In this document: positions 12,001 through 16,743 of the stretch, in pieces | Layout: each line of letters opens with the position of its first letter | Numbering within the stretch: position 1 is the first letter of the stretch | IMG/VR virus record: IMGVR_UViG_3300037557_000155 | Span: 1-25,940 of that record | DNA: 25,940 bases | From: a virus | Direction: 5' to 3' (one strand) | Position numbers and translations under genes: made by a program | The notes under the pieces: model-generated | What the model saw: only the letters and a program-made list of their open reading frames with translations | Databases searched by the model: none | What the model was told of the DNA's origin: nothing

Positions 12001-14900
12001 ATATCTACAGTAAGGCATTGGCAAGTATAGATGGTAATACTGCCGCTACCATGAATATCCCCAAAACCCTCAATTTAGCGGCCAAATCGGGCGATGATGG
12101 CTTTTGGGATAATATGTTCAATGGTGCTATACTCACTTTGACACATAGTTACAATACATTACCAGCAGGTGAAATACTCACAAATAAACGCAAGAGTGTA
12201 TTTGCGAATATACTTCCAGATATCATAGATGGTAATCAGGATACAAATAGCAGATATGTACCTGATGCATTCCTATGTATGTGGCATCCTAATCTAGGTA
12301 GACCTAATACATACTTCTCAGATAATACATCTCGTAGTTGGAAAGGTAATGCAGTAAACAAAGAAGCCTACAATTCCTTACCTGAACATTATGAGACTAT
12401 ACATTATCATGATTTCACACATGCAATAAGCACTGGGCCATTTGATTTCCTAATCAAGAGACCCAATGTAAGTAAAACGGGACAAATAACATCAGGTAGT
12501 AGCACACATGATGCCGGTGGTACTAATATCATGCTTAGTGGGTTCTGGCCATGTGGTAGTCGTGGTGGCCCACAAGCAAGCAAATTAGACCTGTATGGTA
12601 TGGCTGATGCATCGTGGAATGTACATCTTACATCAACTAGCGCTAACTTTTCATCCGACGTGAACCTAGAATGGGTAGATAATATATTCTCAGATAACAC
12701 TTGTGATTATGAGGACGACCCCACAATAATAATGGATAACACGAGTTTGCTAGTTGCCGGAATGATGGTAGTGGGTATAGGAATACCGACTGGTGCAACG
12801 ATTTCAAGTATAACTGACTCTACTACTTTTGAATTGAGCACTTCTACTACCGGAGGGGCTGTGACTAATGGTTTACTGACATTTTCTTCAGGTATAACCA
12901 CAGGCACAATGGGAGGCACTAGAAGAAGACCATATGGGCACCGTAACGCTGTACGGCAGGCCTATAACAGACCTAGATATGATATCTATCCCACTCGTGC
13001 ATTATACGAAGCGAGCGCGTCAGGCTCTGGTCAGAACACTACTAACTACGATGCTGGAGCACTTGTGCAAACAGAGGTATACACTGGCGCATGGTCATAT
13101 GGCGGCGGGTCTGGAGACAGCGCTGCAACCAAGCCAGTCACCTACGTAGGTATTATGGAGACACACACCAACTTCACTGGTATGCTGAACCAAGACCAAG
13201 AGGGCTGGCAAGTGAGGTATAGCGATGGTAGAAGGATGACTAGGCCATTTGGCACTCCTGTGCGCACAATACGCAACCCATCGGGTGTTGAGAGGGATTG
13301 GTGGGGCGATGAAGAAGGCAAAGGAGAAACAAGCCTCTCCATAGCCTCCGAATGGCATTTGGTGGATTGGTGGGGAAACGAGCGTGGAGAGGCTGTAAGG
13401 CGTACTCCAGTGCGTGGATTCGGCATCAGACCATCATGGGACTGTGCCGATGCGTATGACAACGGTAGTAATACCGCACATGCACGTATTTGGAACAGCG
13501 GTAAACCAATATACAATTTGAAAGGAATAGCCAACTTAACCAATGGTAACGTATCGGTCACTGGAGGATACACCATACCGAGATTCGGAGGTGTTCTAAA
13601 CAACGCCAATAACAATAACAGCAACGAGTTAGTAGACGTCTTTGCACCAGTGCATTCGCTTCGTATAGGAGACATGGGTAACGGTAGAGGGGTCAGATAC
13701 CCGACTGCATTCAATGAGAACCTACTCACTGAACTGTCGTCACCTAATCACAAGACGGGTATAGTCTTGAGCCACAACACCGCTGAACCTCTCTTCGGAG
13801 AAGGGCTTCTACGCCCCCGTAACACTGTACTGCAAGCCGATGAAGTCAAAAGAGGTATTAGTGCAAAATTAGGAATAGACGATAATGGCCTATTGAAATC
13901 AGAAGCAACAGTCAGTGATAGAGTCGAGGACATAGTGGGTAGCACGCCCCACAAAGACCCTGTATCAAGAACGAGTCCCAGAATAGGAATAGACGCAGAA
14001 GTCGTAGAAGGCGTCGAGCAGAGTCACATAGTCATCAATACAGAGGCGCATAGCCTACACACCGATAGAAACGTAGGACAAAGAGTAGTCCTAGAGGGGG
14101 CGATGCAAATTGAGGGCTCTCTATCAAATGCGGATTATACGGCAATCAGTTTTACTAGACAAAACGTTGGTTCTACAGTTAGCGCAGTCCAACGGTATTC
14201 TCATACTAGTATATTCAGACCATACGGTGGTTCGTATGTAATAGAAACCAAGAGTCATTCTGGACTATTTGACGATACAGGTTGGGGAGTGGGTAACCTA
14301 AGTGGAAGCACCCACACGAGTAATCCATACCAAGATGCTACTAACTACACTACCGACAATGTCAGGAACAACGAAGACGACAAGTCTGTTAAGTTCCTCC
14401 TTAGACCAATTAGAGTCCTTGATGCAAAGCATGTGGAAGTATTCAGAATACACAACTCGCTGCATGCTAATTCTCCACAGTATAGACAAAACTACCTGCA
14501 TGCCACATCCGGCGGTAAATATGGTCTATACACATATGATACCCCTAATGGTAGAGCACCTAACGCAAATCTATCAAGAAGTGGTATACCCGATGAAAAT
14601 GGCCCATATCTACCGATATTCGTGCTAGACCATACTAGTAATTTTGAGACGCCCACATCATTGGGGCCAACCTTACTCGGCGCAGGCGTATCAGGGTTCA
14701 GTAACACGCTTTCAAGCAACGTATCTAGAGTAGTCATGAGTGAAAACACCATACAACACCACAGGTCGGATGCTCCGAGGAGAAGTGCCGCTGAAAGTGA
14801 TTTTACAGTCAAACCTAGATTTAGTCAATCCCTTCACAATAAGGGTCACAAGGGCGATGTGTCGTTCAATGTGACAGACCATAGCGGAGATGGTGCTTGA
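1..14900 (+). CDS. Giant virion structural protein (tail/baseplate region), 5'-truncated
   Basis: The reading frame, in phase from base 3, has no stop until TGA at 14898-14900. This gives at least 4965 residues (over 500 kDa), and the true start lies left of the window. The GTG at 150 is only the first possible internal start. The protein is rich in Asn, Gly, Ser, Thr, Tyr and His, has only about 20 Cys, and shows no long hydrophobic segment or heptad-rich coiled coil. It therefore looks like a beta-structured extracellular virion protein rather than an alpha-helical tape measure. Small beta modules are visible: FPRYGRVYF around 1020, GSNLYDDSSVLAG around 2490, GDTLYYW around 2840, and two copies of an SGA/TGA-I-SITD module at 8670 and 12699. 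His clusters occur at 10314-10328 and 12387-12422. The gene shares one base with the hub gene, so a tail or baseplate role is inferred from context. I recognise no family over its full length; a giant fibre, baseplate wedge or tail-tip protein are all possible. Confidence 0.9.
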   Translation, partial: TLVSGSEYVYDAIINSIGAGHKIYAPGGYIDIDTSEINVNDTILYDHSLVGDTSEGYSSDDEIDESLCPANYTPRNNSDSIQNQTPGVILDSTSTTGEHDSAFHKLYLPKIQSNKHLIDKGSYDRLEPDVVPSSPSAGQFDIGTVSSSTPIHEMFDIVDNITLTGNSDANMRIILQPSDRRRGMLLSHVNNSSIMNRVSILYMMSRAKVRSIDESVGEDGGIESINCIGIADSMVSRAINFTGKGSPDSHIVKEIEPNAPVVTVTLGGPGQGAIDTRPVYQPSMLAHESYSTRRSYAVSAHRLNVPTGASSVGDTVGTLYVKPLNNESTDLASWGTYGFPRYGRVYFTDGSNARYSSKTGNTFVFTLQALGGGYYVSSDGAEYTTIQNLLRANGMMEGHSSSGVDIYANFTVYNEPDFGEQSDLENGSTVNDRMHQSLNDVQHDYQLGTQYASTRAVAEIPFFSKQFFNPSVGPDNGFKIHIDATHTAHTYNPSPVGRRFTDTEPADREAKSAYSIALANREYVNSTFITEYRRVSDTDKRLYVNDPSVFPESHIDKDEYKGFRSNVYRYRKVWLANGKWAFYVNNPVSAGYLALADSNMTYGHSDGFFEDLVAGQPVYLGGVGFEEGNTPLASDDITPSSDFEDRDEYYHDTASVKTQGGNVDYGLRQYVSAVEFKAGPESNPHAAQIQSKRASGKALSTRTIPLSGEDKAIIITLTSDDFAKFPDLGYDSLGDAPSAVGDLGHEIEYDDNGTIHKYQYHGHLKTLVGATITEVPKNSIVLVYNTSTGFTPNKYSTGVIKQNLTGGGTTSAFNVDGVDATTVFSVGSNLYDDSSVLAGVITAVTATTITIGAGTAVTISDNENLQTDGLPEGAEITLTRRCRSTLGTAITAEVADGSQYYRELKNSLNITDVTIAANGSTSSAITIDGASGKNVNDLHGMNVKKGDTLYYWEDTGTDKIRRIGLVSKVGSADVNGTQTITLTATGPIIPANAKLAVWMGDYEDKDAILNSTWLNPYCNGGFRNGDTVWANMSYNNPHAVEGLFAKSRGVYNESQVWNAFDGGAGELDATNPRDSLPLENFLIGNTCLETARNYVQHVNRTVEENYLALGLTASQAPTVAYVDPYLSTDDHARVLLYDVAHDREFIAFQDIQMQVQSSAQAVEIGWPKEVVESGGTSRSALHKVNAIYNGAGPSPWTTQIDVTNGFLSQNPYIRSTQQSKFIESAYAHDLSNRHTEDLLDSGTFDDQTVDLPTDARSIAGARLYGKSHGHYVHTGYSYGGAVSGLRNGYSLTPRTNDSVVLHKVADTFHQSTRIPSNNADAFIKKIIEHREATTGCTLRDPSTFFDTPDGTRVIPAYLCLKGIRATSLDLSSHEETRLQHLPQWKDMDFVRRLTIDTGEVAQKDAVTNTLAAAEEVVRLINQHAALNARLLGGSAHDPTPFWDKDNGDRGTHMGYIRAHIGREVQDLNGDIGYTVVIHSTVPGASGRNFCVWLDNSKGQSPYQPQFLLGHGGRWRNFWALPDEREGENMHPAPMPLNKHGRPFAPITTLQQYVTSVESGEEIASVANYEDTSAMRATSDSISGKGHNTINTESLDIKGSSSSLVKGLRVGKRSKSRVNFGGLVASGVPGWAPDAGTWGFGKKGETKFNNRYGAFNAQGTSHTGLDYSSHVPTLHIISDNVGNGQLYGFRFKDNLGVESGLRYVYRKMGDSFANQNTTLPSTIEDEVCVFFDDRDVGQGGFTIGKHMHGTGDATGRLDTDASGVTETLKTWRGARWRGVSTPNAVFHVSATEDTSANTLVIAMDKAPYTGGGTTPIHSNFNNKGDFLSWLGFPKENGVIQITDYDATADVGITVSYTSRDYTTFYGCTGLVALPDEVLIAPVLNWTTLVTDELVAAVTAAAINAGQEVNSEEGHIFDCREMYATDGRTFGEWGVKEDAIRIRAYNTQSPIVPLSQSYSGTIKRDYGIHASHLEFGEVRKVERLGNGEWDFDTIVSTAHGTRPVTDANIDASQGIDCGYIPFTLLEITSAARGPNANTVSPNLVDSNNTPVNTTAWREGLKGIQFTRSSGDHILPMIDNPHVHFGSIQSSWTTEVTLTASGDVDPFLITSGATAGNVILPVGERAMIWLGDYPIEAESQTGSSSRQKLSWVTADAGYDFPQSMNKANILQRHNNKEFDGLRSIGSVFSEPIVYFRGGKSSKDHSVPLFFGGGFSGVVLDVNDGTTNDYSSFYTHPYANGPTGVAGLQNVNEISTSYAMLDTNAMFAFFPGAALCNQHRGSITPPAFNKQNMLSTDLGEGATTYSNGEIKAKPVPLVLRFAHPTARYEDHVNGTDSKTTYLVFGPGQAFPFTNETVLNSESGTANVKEPFPGRIITSGSSWASVPYKGGYSSLGNDKQLFPNSIENNKHYFLPHTKAYYASTAGWHWLAVVNWETPAGYSMKGELKQRPEHGRHYGQQLNNDTPYNADDLARVTPKMHTPMIGYGITMAADTVWHMDGGFHPGGSWLDNQLTFNPPHAGKSAARVLSSNWERANQIHPTAFRTSGVLTGRILDYVGNGSEAVATADAKMEYIVVDGTRCQNGEELATVLGAAINAFPGAGALKALGGTHMPSMGNAMRQDRYGWRTLGAMADTDMQSNADGSYIESSFTDASAAFTQDFLEQLPTSGWLRIRKTSNDEVSWAAYHSREVLNPSSSNWKVRFYIAPNRILGRNRAEDPETWEDYVGNASNDLPTYVTPANFTLYVWTKAGTLRFNNENVSARDHMTQVHFSGIADAVDRTRPIGAVGWHGERYSYLNSLKIIKNDVTLGTGYAAGLGAYHPMLNFSPYGTAGTVMNTHSNVPVIAPMRGSPESTPTIDGLGHELGYQLTKANFYTNFNLGSGDGDGYAYFSTQACDFVNGDATVTIDSTANLVVGMAMFNTGEVPSGARIASITDATHFEMNVNATATNSTNEVGNTTVFFRYGFHDTDDNTKDANQWAYSTNYSNTSLPDELTRPQGLYSSAFLVVSYESESALIAKHDRDAITANGDWLQVIGQGSNPITYAGTTQWDARLHGQDRFIAPANAGPNVEALIVSGTTVPTGTLGNSNWAAATFNKTYADSYLHGTSSDLALKNAIPGLNKIGDLLFDLDHSVGSALLESASTDVERNTSDDKKTTAHTTYWPATYWLGDVNAYQMYEDSAAKNFSVENVVWKRMDGGNLSLPATNARGLGAVPWMTRVKSNTAYLTGEKLYGNVRFSFETTNSAMLPVLQAQELAHPEFARKHPYKIGNVLTIPNEEVQFQSINVRDDSGQMHKIEGGSPLGTIIRGFRIPEERDVVGNAPALANSGKEPNLKIQLPDPNSIPGNIVVRSGFDPIQAYQHETIGTGGMQHPDLGSSYTSHLFNNSVSSPRQGPTYENHNWERIDPVTFNSELGAWNNNAPLDTSYELHDRALYFHVTKMGHSHSHRYPTVYTHAGGVETDVVNVAQDAYGSNEWNATTNVLKIDATIDVDVFAAGFGTLQDTRKFLRVYDPITDEGVVCSYVSQGSTSLTVVGDIDFNTFMANNTTTDLKVVPSYYIPAGSNRFFAARRLRDHAEVSGNSPDMANTLYHVGGQTVGYDAYSKPVLTPMPFPRMGHHFVTPTMPMLPGHWAHPAYQSLYKRHLVQFNTSKGFIDSDSFASYATTTNKKSEVNDDYNLEDNLHAMDAEVNFSGINAAPSGPSDIHGGAFTLMFESGVKYDGYGILASSDGTSSTKAATVNKAGGHSIVLEAASEYTQARHFPDPAEVGAYQIVIQPNLFNNQLVGYHNNATTELTSQQINTVIGIKNDSDKGGLTLVLAKATQADVRGCEVFINEKILDISNDYGSQFTNMPPLMLHNHTGVQLTESPAFTRSGFAYSKMFSDSTPAHTLHIPWWSILHKNGIQFDGSAVSEATNYRKLSQYSPDDYYLFMRNTFGSVGSQLTINGYPSLYLDIYDKYRKSISIYPKCNAVSYNTSGTIVVDNANTFPIYPYYEQRVEYTAKDGNIYSKALASIDGNTAATMNIPKTLNLAAKSGDDGFWDNMFNGAILTLTHSYNTLPAGEILTNKRKSVFANILPDIIDGNQDTNSRYVPDAFLCMWHPNLGRPNTYFSDNTSRSWKGNAVNKEAYNSLPEHYETIHYHDFTHAISTGPFDFLIKRPNVSKTGQITSGSSTHDAGGTNIMLSGFWPCGSRGGPQASKLDLYGMADASWNVHLTSTSANFSSDVNLEWVDNIFSDNTCDYEDDPTIIMDNTSLLVAGMMVVGIGIPTGATISSITDSTTFELSTSTTGGAVTNGLLTFSSGITTGTMGGTRRRPYGHRNAVRQAYNRPRYDIYPTRALYEASASGSGQNTTNYDAGALVQTEVYTGAWSYGGGSGDSAATKPVTYVGIMETHTNFTGMLNQDQEGWQVRYSDGRRMTRPFGTPVRTIRNPSGVERDWWGDEEGKGETSLSIASEWHLVDWWGNERGEAVRRTPVRGFGIRPSWDCADAYDNGSNTAHARIWNSGKPIYNLKGIANLTNGNVSVTGGYTIPRFGGVLNNANNNNSNELVDVFAPVHSLRIGDMGNGRGVRYPTAFNENLLTELSSPNHKTGIVLSHNTAEPLFGEGLLRPRNTVLQADEVKRGISAKLGIDDNGLLKSEATVSDRVEDIVGSTPHKDPVSRTSPRIGIDAEVVEGVEQSHIVINTEAHSLHTDRNVGQRVVLEGAMQIEGSLSNADYTAISFTRQNVGSTVSAVQRYSHTSIFRPYGGSYVIETKSHSGLFDDTGWGVGNLSGSTHTSNPYQDATNYTTDNVRNNEDDKSVKFLLRPIRVLDAKHVEVFRIHNSLHANSPQYRQNYLHATSGGKYGLYTYDTPNGRAPNANLSRSGIPDENGPYLPIFVLDHTSNFETPTSLGPTLLGAGVSGFSNTLSSNVSRVVMSENTIQHHRSDAPRRSAAESDFTVKPRFSQSLHNKGHKGDVSFNVTDHSGDGA
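8670..8870 (+). repeat. Beta-module repeat, copy A (inside giant gene)
   Basis: This encodes a roughly 67-residue unit beginning ACDFVNGDATVTID, with LVVGM and then VPSGARIASITDATHFE. It aligns by eye with the copy at 12699-12890, sharing CD(F/Y), I-D-(S/N)T, LV-GM, P(S/T)GA-I-SITD-T-FE. The pattern resembles small beta modules found in viral and surface proteins. The local sequence is slightly more AT-rich than its flanks. Confidence 0.7.
12699..12890 (+). repeat. Beta-module repeat, copy B (inside giant gene)
   Basis: This is a diverged second copy of the 8670-8870 unit. It starts TCDYEDDPTIIMDNTS and contains LLVAGMMVVG, IPTGATISSITD and STTFELSTST. It lies at the 3' end of the most AT-rich block of the giant gene. 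The two copies are clear at the protein level but diverged at the DNA level, so they are not a recent duplication. Confidence 0.7.
14886..14895 (+). promoter_or_regulatory. Ribosome binding site for the hub gene
   Basis: GGAG (14886-14889) and GGTG (14892-14895) lie inside the last codons of the giant gene, upstream of the ATG at 14900. This supports the ATG over the in-frame TTG at 14897. Stop and start share one A (TGATG), so translational coupling is likely. Confidence 0.55.
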
Positions 14901-16405
14901 TGGGACTTATTCAATCATCTAAAGGTCGCTTTAATGAAACCTTGACTGATGTAATGACGGATGTAAGACAGCCAGTATTTGTAGATAATGCAGTACACTA
15001 TGCCAAGTCAGAGCCGAAGAGCAATGCAAAGACCAAAGTTACTATAGAAGCAGTAAATGCAGACAATTACGAGATAGCATCAGAGAAGACCTACACCATT
15101 GCAGAGTCGGAATCGTCACTGGTTCTTACTCATACCGAATCGCATGGCCACACTCTCAAATCAGATATATTCTCGCCTAAGGGTAAAAATTCGATAACAA
15201 AACTTCTCTTTGGGAAAGATAAGTATGAGAAGAGAGTCTTAGCCAGTAGCACATCCAGCACATCATCAGGATTGCGAGCGGACATGCGTAACATGCAAGG
15301 AAGCACATTGAAGGAATTAGGATTTGACGATGTTGAAGTTAGAGTGGGGCAAAGCATAGACATCGGGTTTAGAACTACTGATTTAGCAATGCGGGCGGGA
15401 GACGAGGTGAACGACTCGATAAACGCAATCACGATAGGTGCTCCAACTACAGTGGCCAATATGGGGACAAATAGACGTAAATCGAGCAATACCTTCTTGG
15501 CTGCTAATTTCAATGGAGTAAATCTAGTTAATGCGTTACGTTACATATCAAGACATGATAACAGAATAATCAAGTTCGATAGATACGGTAATTTGAACTA
15601 CGTACCATTCAACCACGCAGATGTCAATAGAAAGATAGAGGGCGATATTAGATTTGGCAATAAGGAAACAAGTCCGATAGCAAATGTGGAGAATAGAATA
15701 ACAGTCAAAGGTATACCTATAGCGGTGAATGAGGAACTAGTATACACTATGGATGATAGGAGTAAGCAACAAGGAGCGCACGACGTCGATGTTGTGGAGA
15801 ACACAAGTCCTCTCTTTGATGCGTCAATAACAAATCTGACCAGAGCAAAAACAGTCGCAAGGCAAATACTCAAGGCTAATTCTACACTATCAGGTTCAAT
15901 ACGCTCACAAGGGCACCCTAACTGTTGGGAACTAAGACCGGGAGACATCGTTGAATACGAGGATAGTAGACTATCGGTTCTTGAAGCGAGGCATACATTG
16001 AGTGGATTGACTGATTTTGTTTTCCTCAGTGCAGATTCAGGACTGGAGGGAGTGCTACAGAACATCAGGGAAGGTAGTATAACTACATCCTCTCTAACTA
16101 ACCCAGACAAAACAAATCAAATAAAATCTGAAAACTTCTCTTTCTTTGATAGCATGGAGATACTCATCACACCGAGAATAGAGGTCTTTACAACAAACAT
16201 CTCTGGTTTATTGATAGGCCGCAATAGCGATAGGGGAAGGCTTGGTGGAGCACAAACAGTGGGTCCGGCGAGAATGAAGTTTGATATTTCCCTTTCGCCA
16301 CCAGCATTAGTAAATGATACAAATATAGACGGAGATATACTGAATTTAGGTATGGCGAAGGATGATGGAATAGTCATAGAGGGGGAATCACAGTATGTCG
16401 GCTAA
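14900..16405 (+). CDS. Baseplate hub-like tail protein (GPD/gp27/Mu gp44-type fold, inferred)
   Basis: This is a 501-residue protein; the start is the ATG at 14900 rather than the TTG one codon upstream. Three features match the layout of the phage late-control D / gp27 / Mu gp44 hub superfamily. At residues 210-237, VNALRYISRHDNRII is followed by FDRYGNLNYVPF, the usual 'helix, then D-x-x-G-x-L' element. At 261-271, ANVENRITVKG resembles the recurring N-x-v-x-V-x-G strand. At 338-366, GHPNCWELRPGDIVEY is followed by SVLEARHTLSG, the typical 'PGD-V...V...H' tail domain. In such viruses the hub is a trimer that closes the tail tube and carries the spike or central fibre. The C-terminal 110 residues are not recognised. 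The gene sits between the giant gene (1-base overlap) and the adaptor gene (11-base overlap), which suits a tail-tip protein. The family call rests on motif layout only; it could be another Dit/Tal-like baseplate component. Confidence 0.62.
   Translation: MGLIQSSKGRFNETLTDVMTDVRQPVFVDNAVHYAKSEPKSNAKTKVTIEAVNADNYEIASEKTYTIAESESSLVLTHTESHGHTLKSDIFSPKGKNSITKLLFGKDKYEKRVLASSTSSTSSGLRADMRNMQGSTLKELGFDDVEVRVGQSIDIGFRTTDLAMRAGDEVNDSINAITIGAPTTVANMGTNRRKSSNTFLAANFNGVNLVNALRYISRHDNRIIKFDRYGNLNYVPFNHADVNRKIEGDIRFGNKETSPIANVENRITVKGIPIAVNEELVYTMDDRSKQQGAHDVDVVENTSPLFDASITNLTRAKTVARQILKANSTLSGSIRSQGHPNCWELRPGDIVEYEDSRLSVLEARHTLSGLTDFVFLSADSGLEGVLQNIREGSITTSSLTNPDKTNQIKSENFSFFDSMEILITPRIEVFTTNISGLLIGRNSDRGRLGGAQTVGPARMKFDISLSPPALVNDTNIDGDILNLGMAKDDGIVIEGESQYVG
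16379..16385 (+). promoter_or_regulatory. Ribosome binding site for the adaptor gene
   Basis: GAGGGGG lies 9 bases before the ATG at 16395, inside the 3' end of the hub gene. It supports that start despite the 11-base overlap between the two frames. Confidence 0.5.
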
Positions 16406-16739
16406 TGACCATTTGAAGAGATTGATGATTGAGACCATCGCAGATAACATCAATGAGATGGTCATAGGATTCGATAGCACACCTGCTACTTCATCTGATG
16501 GTGCAGCGGGCCGACCAGCGGTCACAATAATTCCGACTGTGAGAATCATGGATAACTCAACTTTGCTAATAGAGGGCTCCTTGCCCGTATCAGAAGAGTA
16601 TAACGAGACTTTGAAAGAGGTGTTTATTCAATTAAGAGGAGCCACTGGATTCACGCCCATCTCAAGGCATGTTTTCAGACCAATCAAGAAGACCGCTACG
16701 AATGAGGTTATATTCCAACTAGTGGTCGAGGTAAAGTGA
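16395..16739 (+). CDS. Small fibre/baseplate adaptor-like protein
   Basis: This protein of 114 residues has an N-terminal amphipathic stretch (HLKRLMIETIADNI), a Ser/Asp/Gly linker around 27-40, then a predicted beta domain. VRIMDNSTLLIEGSLP is followed by LKEVFIQLRG, RHVFRPIKKT (91-100) and a final strand, VIFQLVVEV. The order 'strand, E-x-G/L-R, R-x-x-F-x-P-I-x-K-T, last strand' resembles short baseplate-to-fibre joining proteins or the N-terminal joining domain of tail fibres in many tailed phages. Its place between the hub gene and the first fibre gene fits a docking role. It overlaps the hub frame by 11 bases and ends 4 bases before the next ATG, so the three genes are almost certainly co-translated from one transcript. 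The function is inferred from motif shape and position; no catalytic motif is present. Confidence 0.5.
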   Translation: MSANDHLKRLMIETIADNINEMVIGFDSTPATSSDGAAGRPAVTIIPTVRIMDNSTLLIEGSLPVSEEYNETLKEVFIQLRGATGFTPISRHVFRPIKKTATNEVIFQLVVEVK

Positions 16740-16740
16740 T
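16728..16740 (+). promoter_or_regulatory. Ribosome binding site for first fibre gene
   Basis: GAGGT (16728-16732) and GTGAT (16736-16740) precede the ATG at 16744. Both match parts of the AGGAGGTGAT anti-SD complement. The signal overlaps the stop of the adaptor gene. Confidence 0.45.
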
Positions 16741-16743
16741 AGC

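Noticed and set aside
13142-13729. Antisense frame of 195 residues under the giant gene
   Set aside because: No recognisable domain; it lies wholly inside the sense gene and has shadow-type composition.
14897-14899. TTG at 14897 as start of the hub gene
   Set aside because: An ATG follows immediately in frame at a better distance from GGAG/GGTG.
1-14900. Tape-measure protein identity for the giant gene
   Set aside because: The size and position tempted this call. However, there are no long helical or heptad stretches and no membrane segments, and the composition is that of a beta-rich adhesin-like protein.
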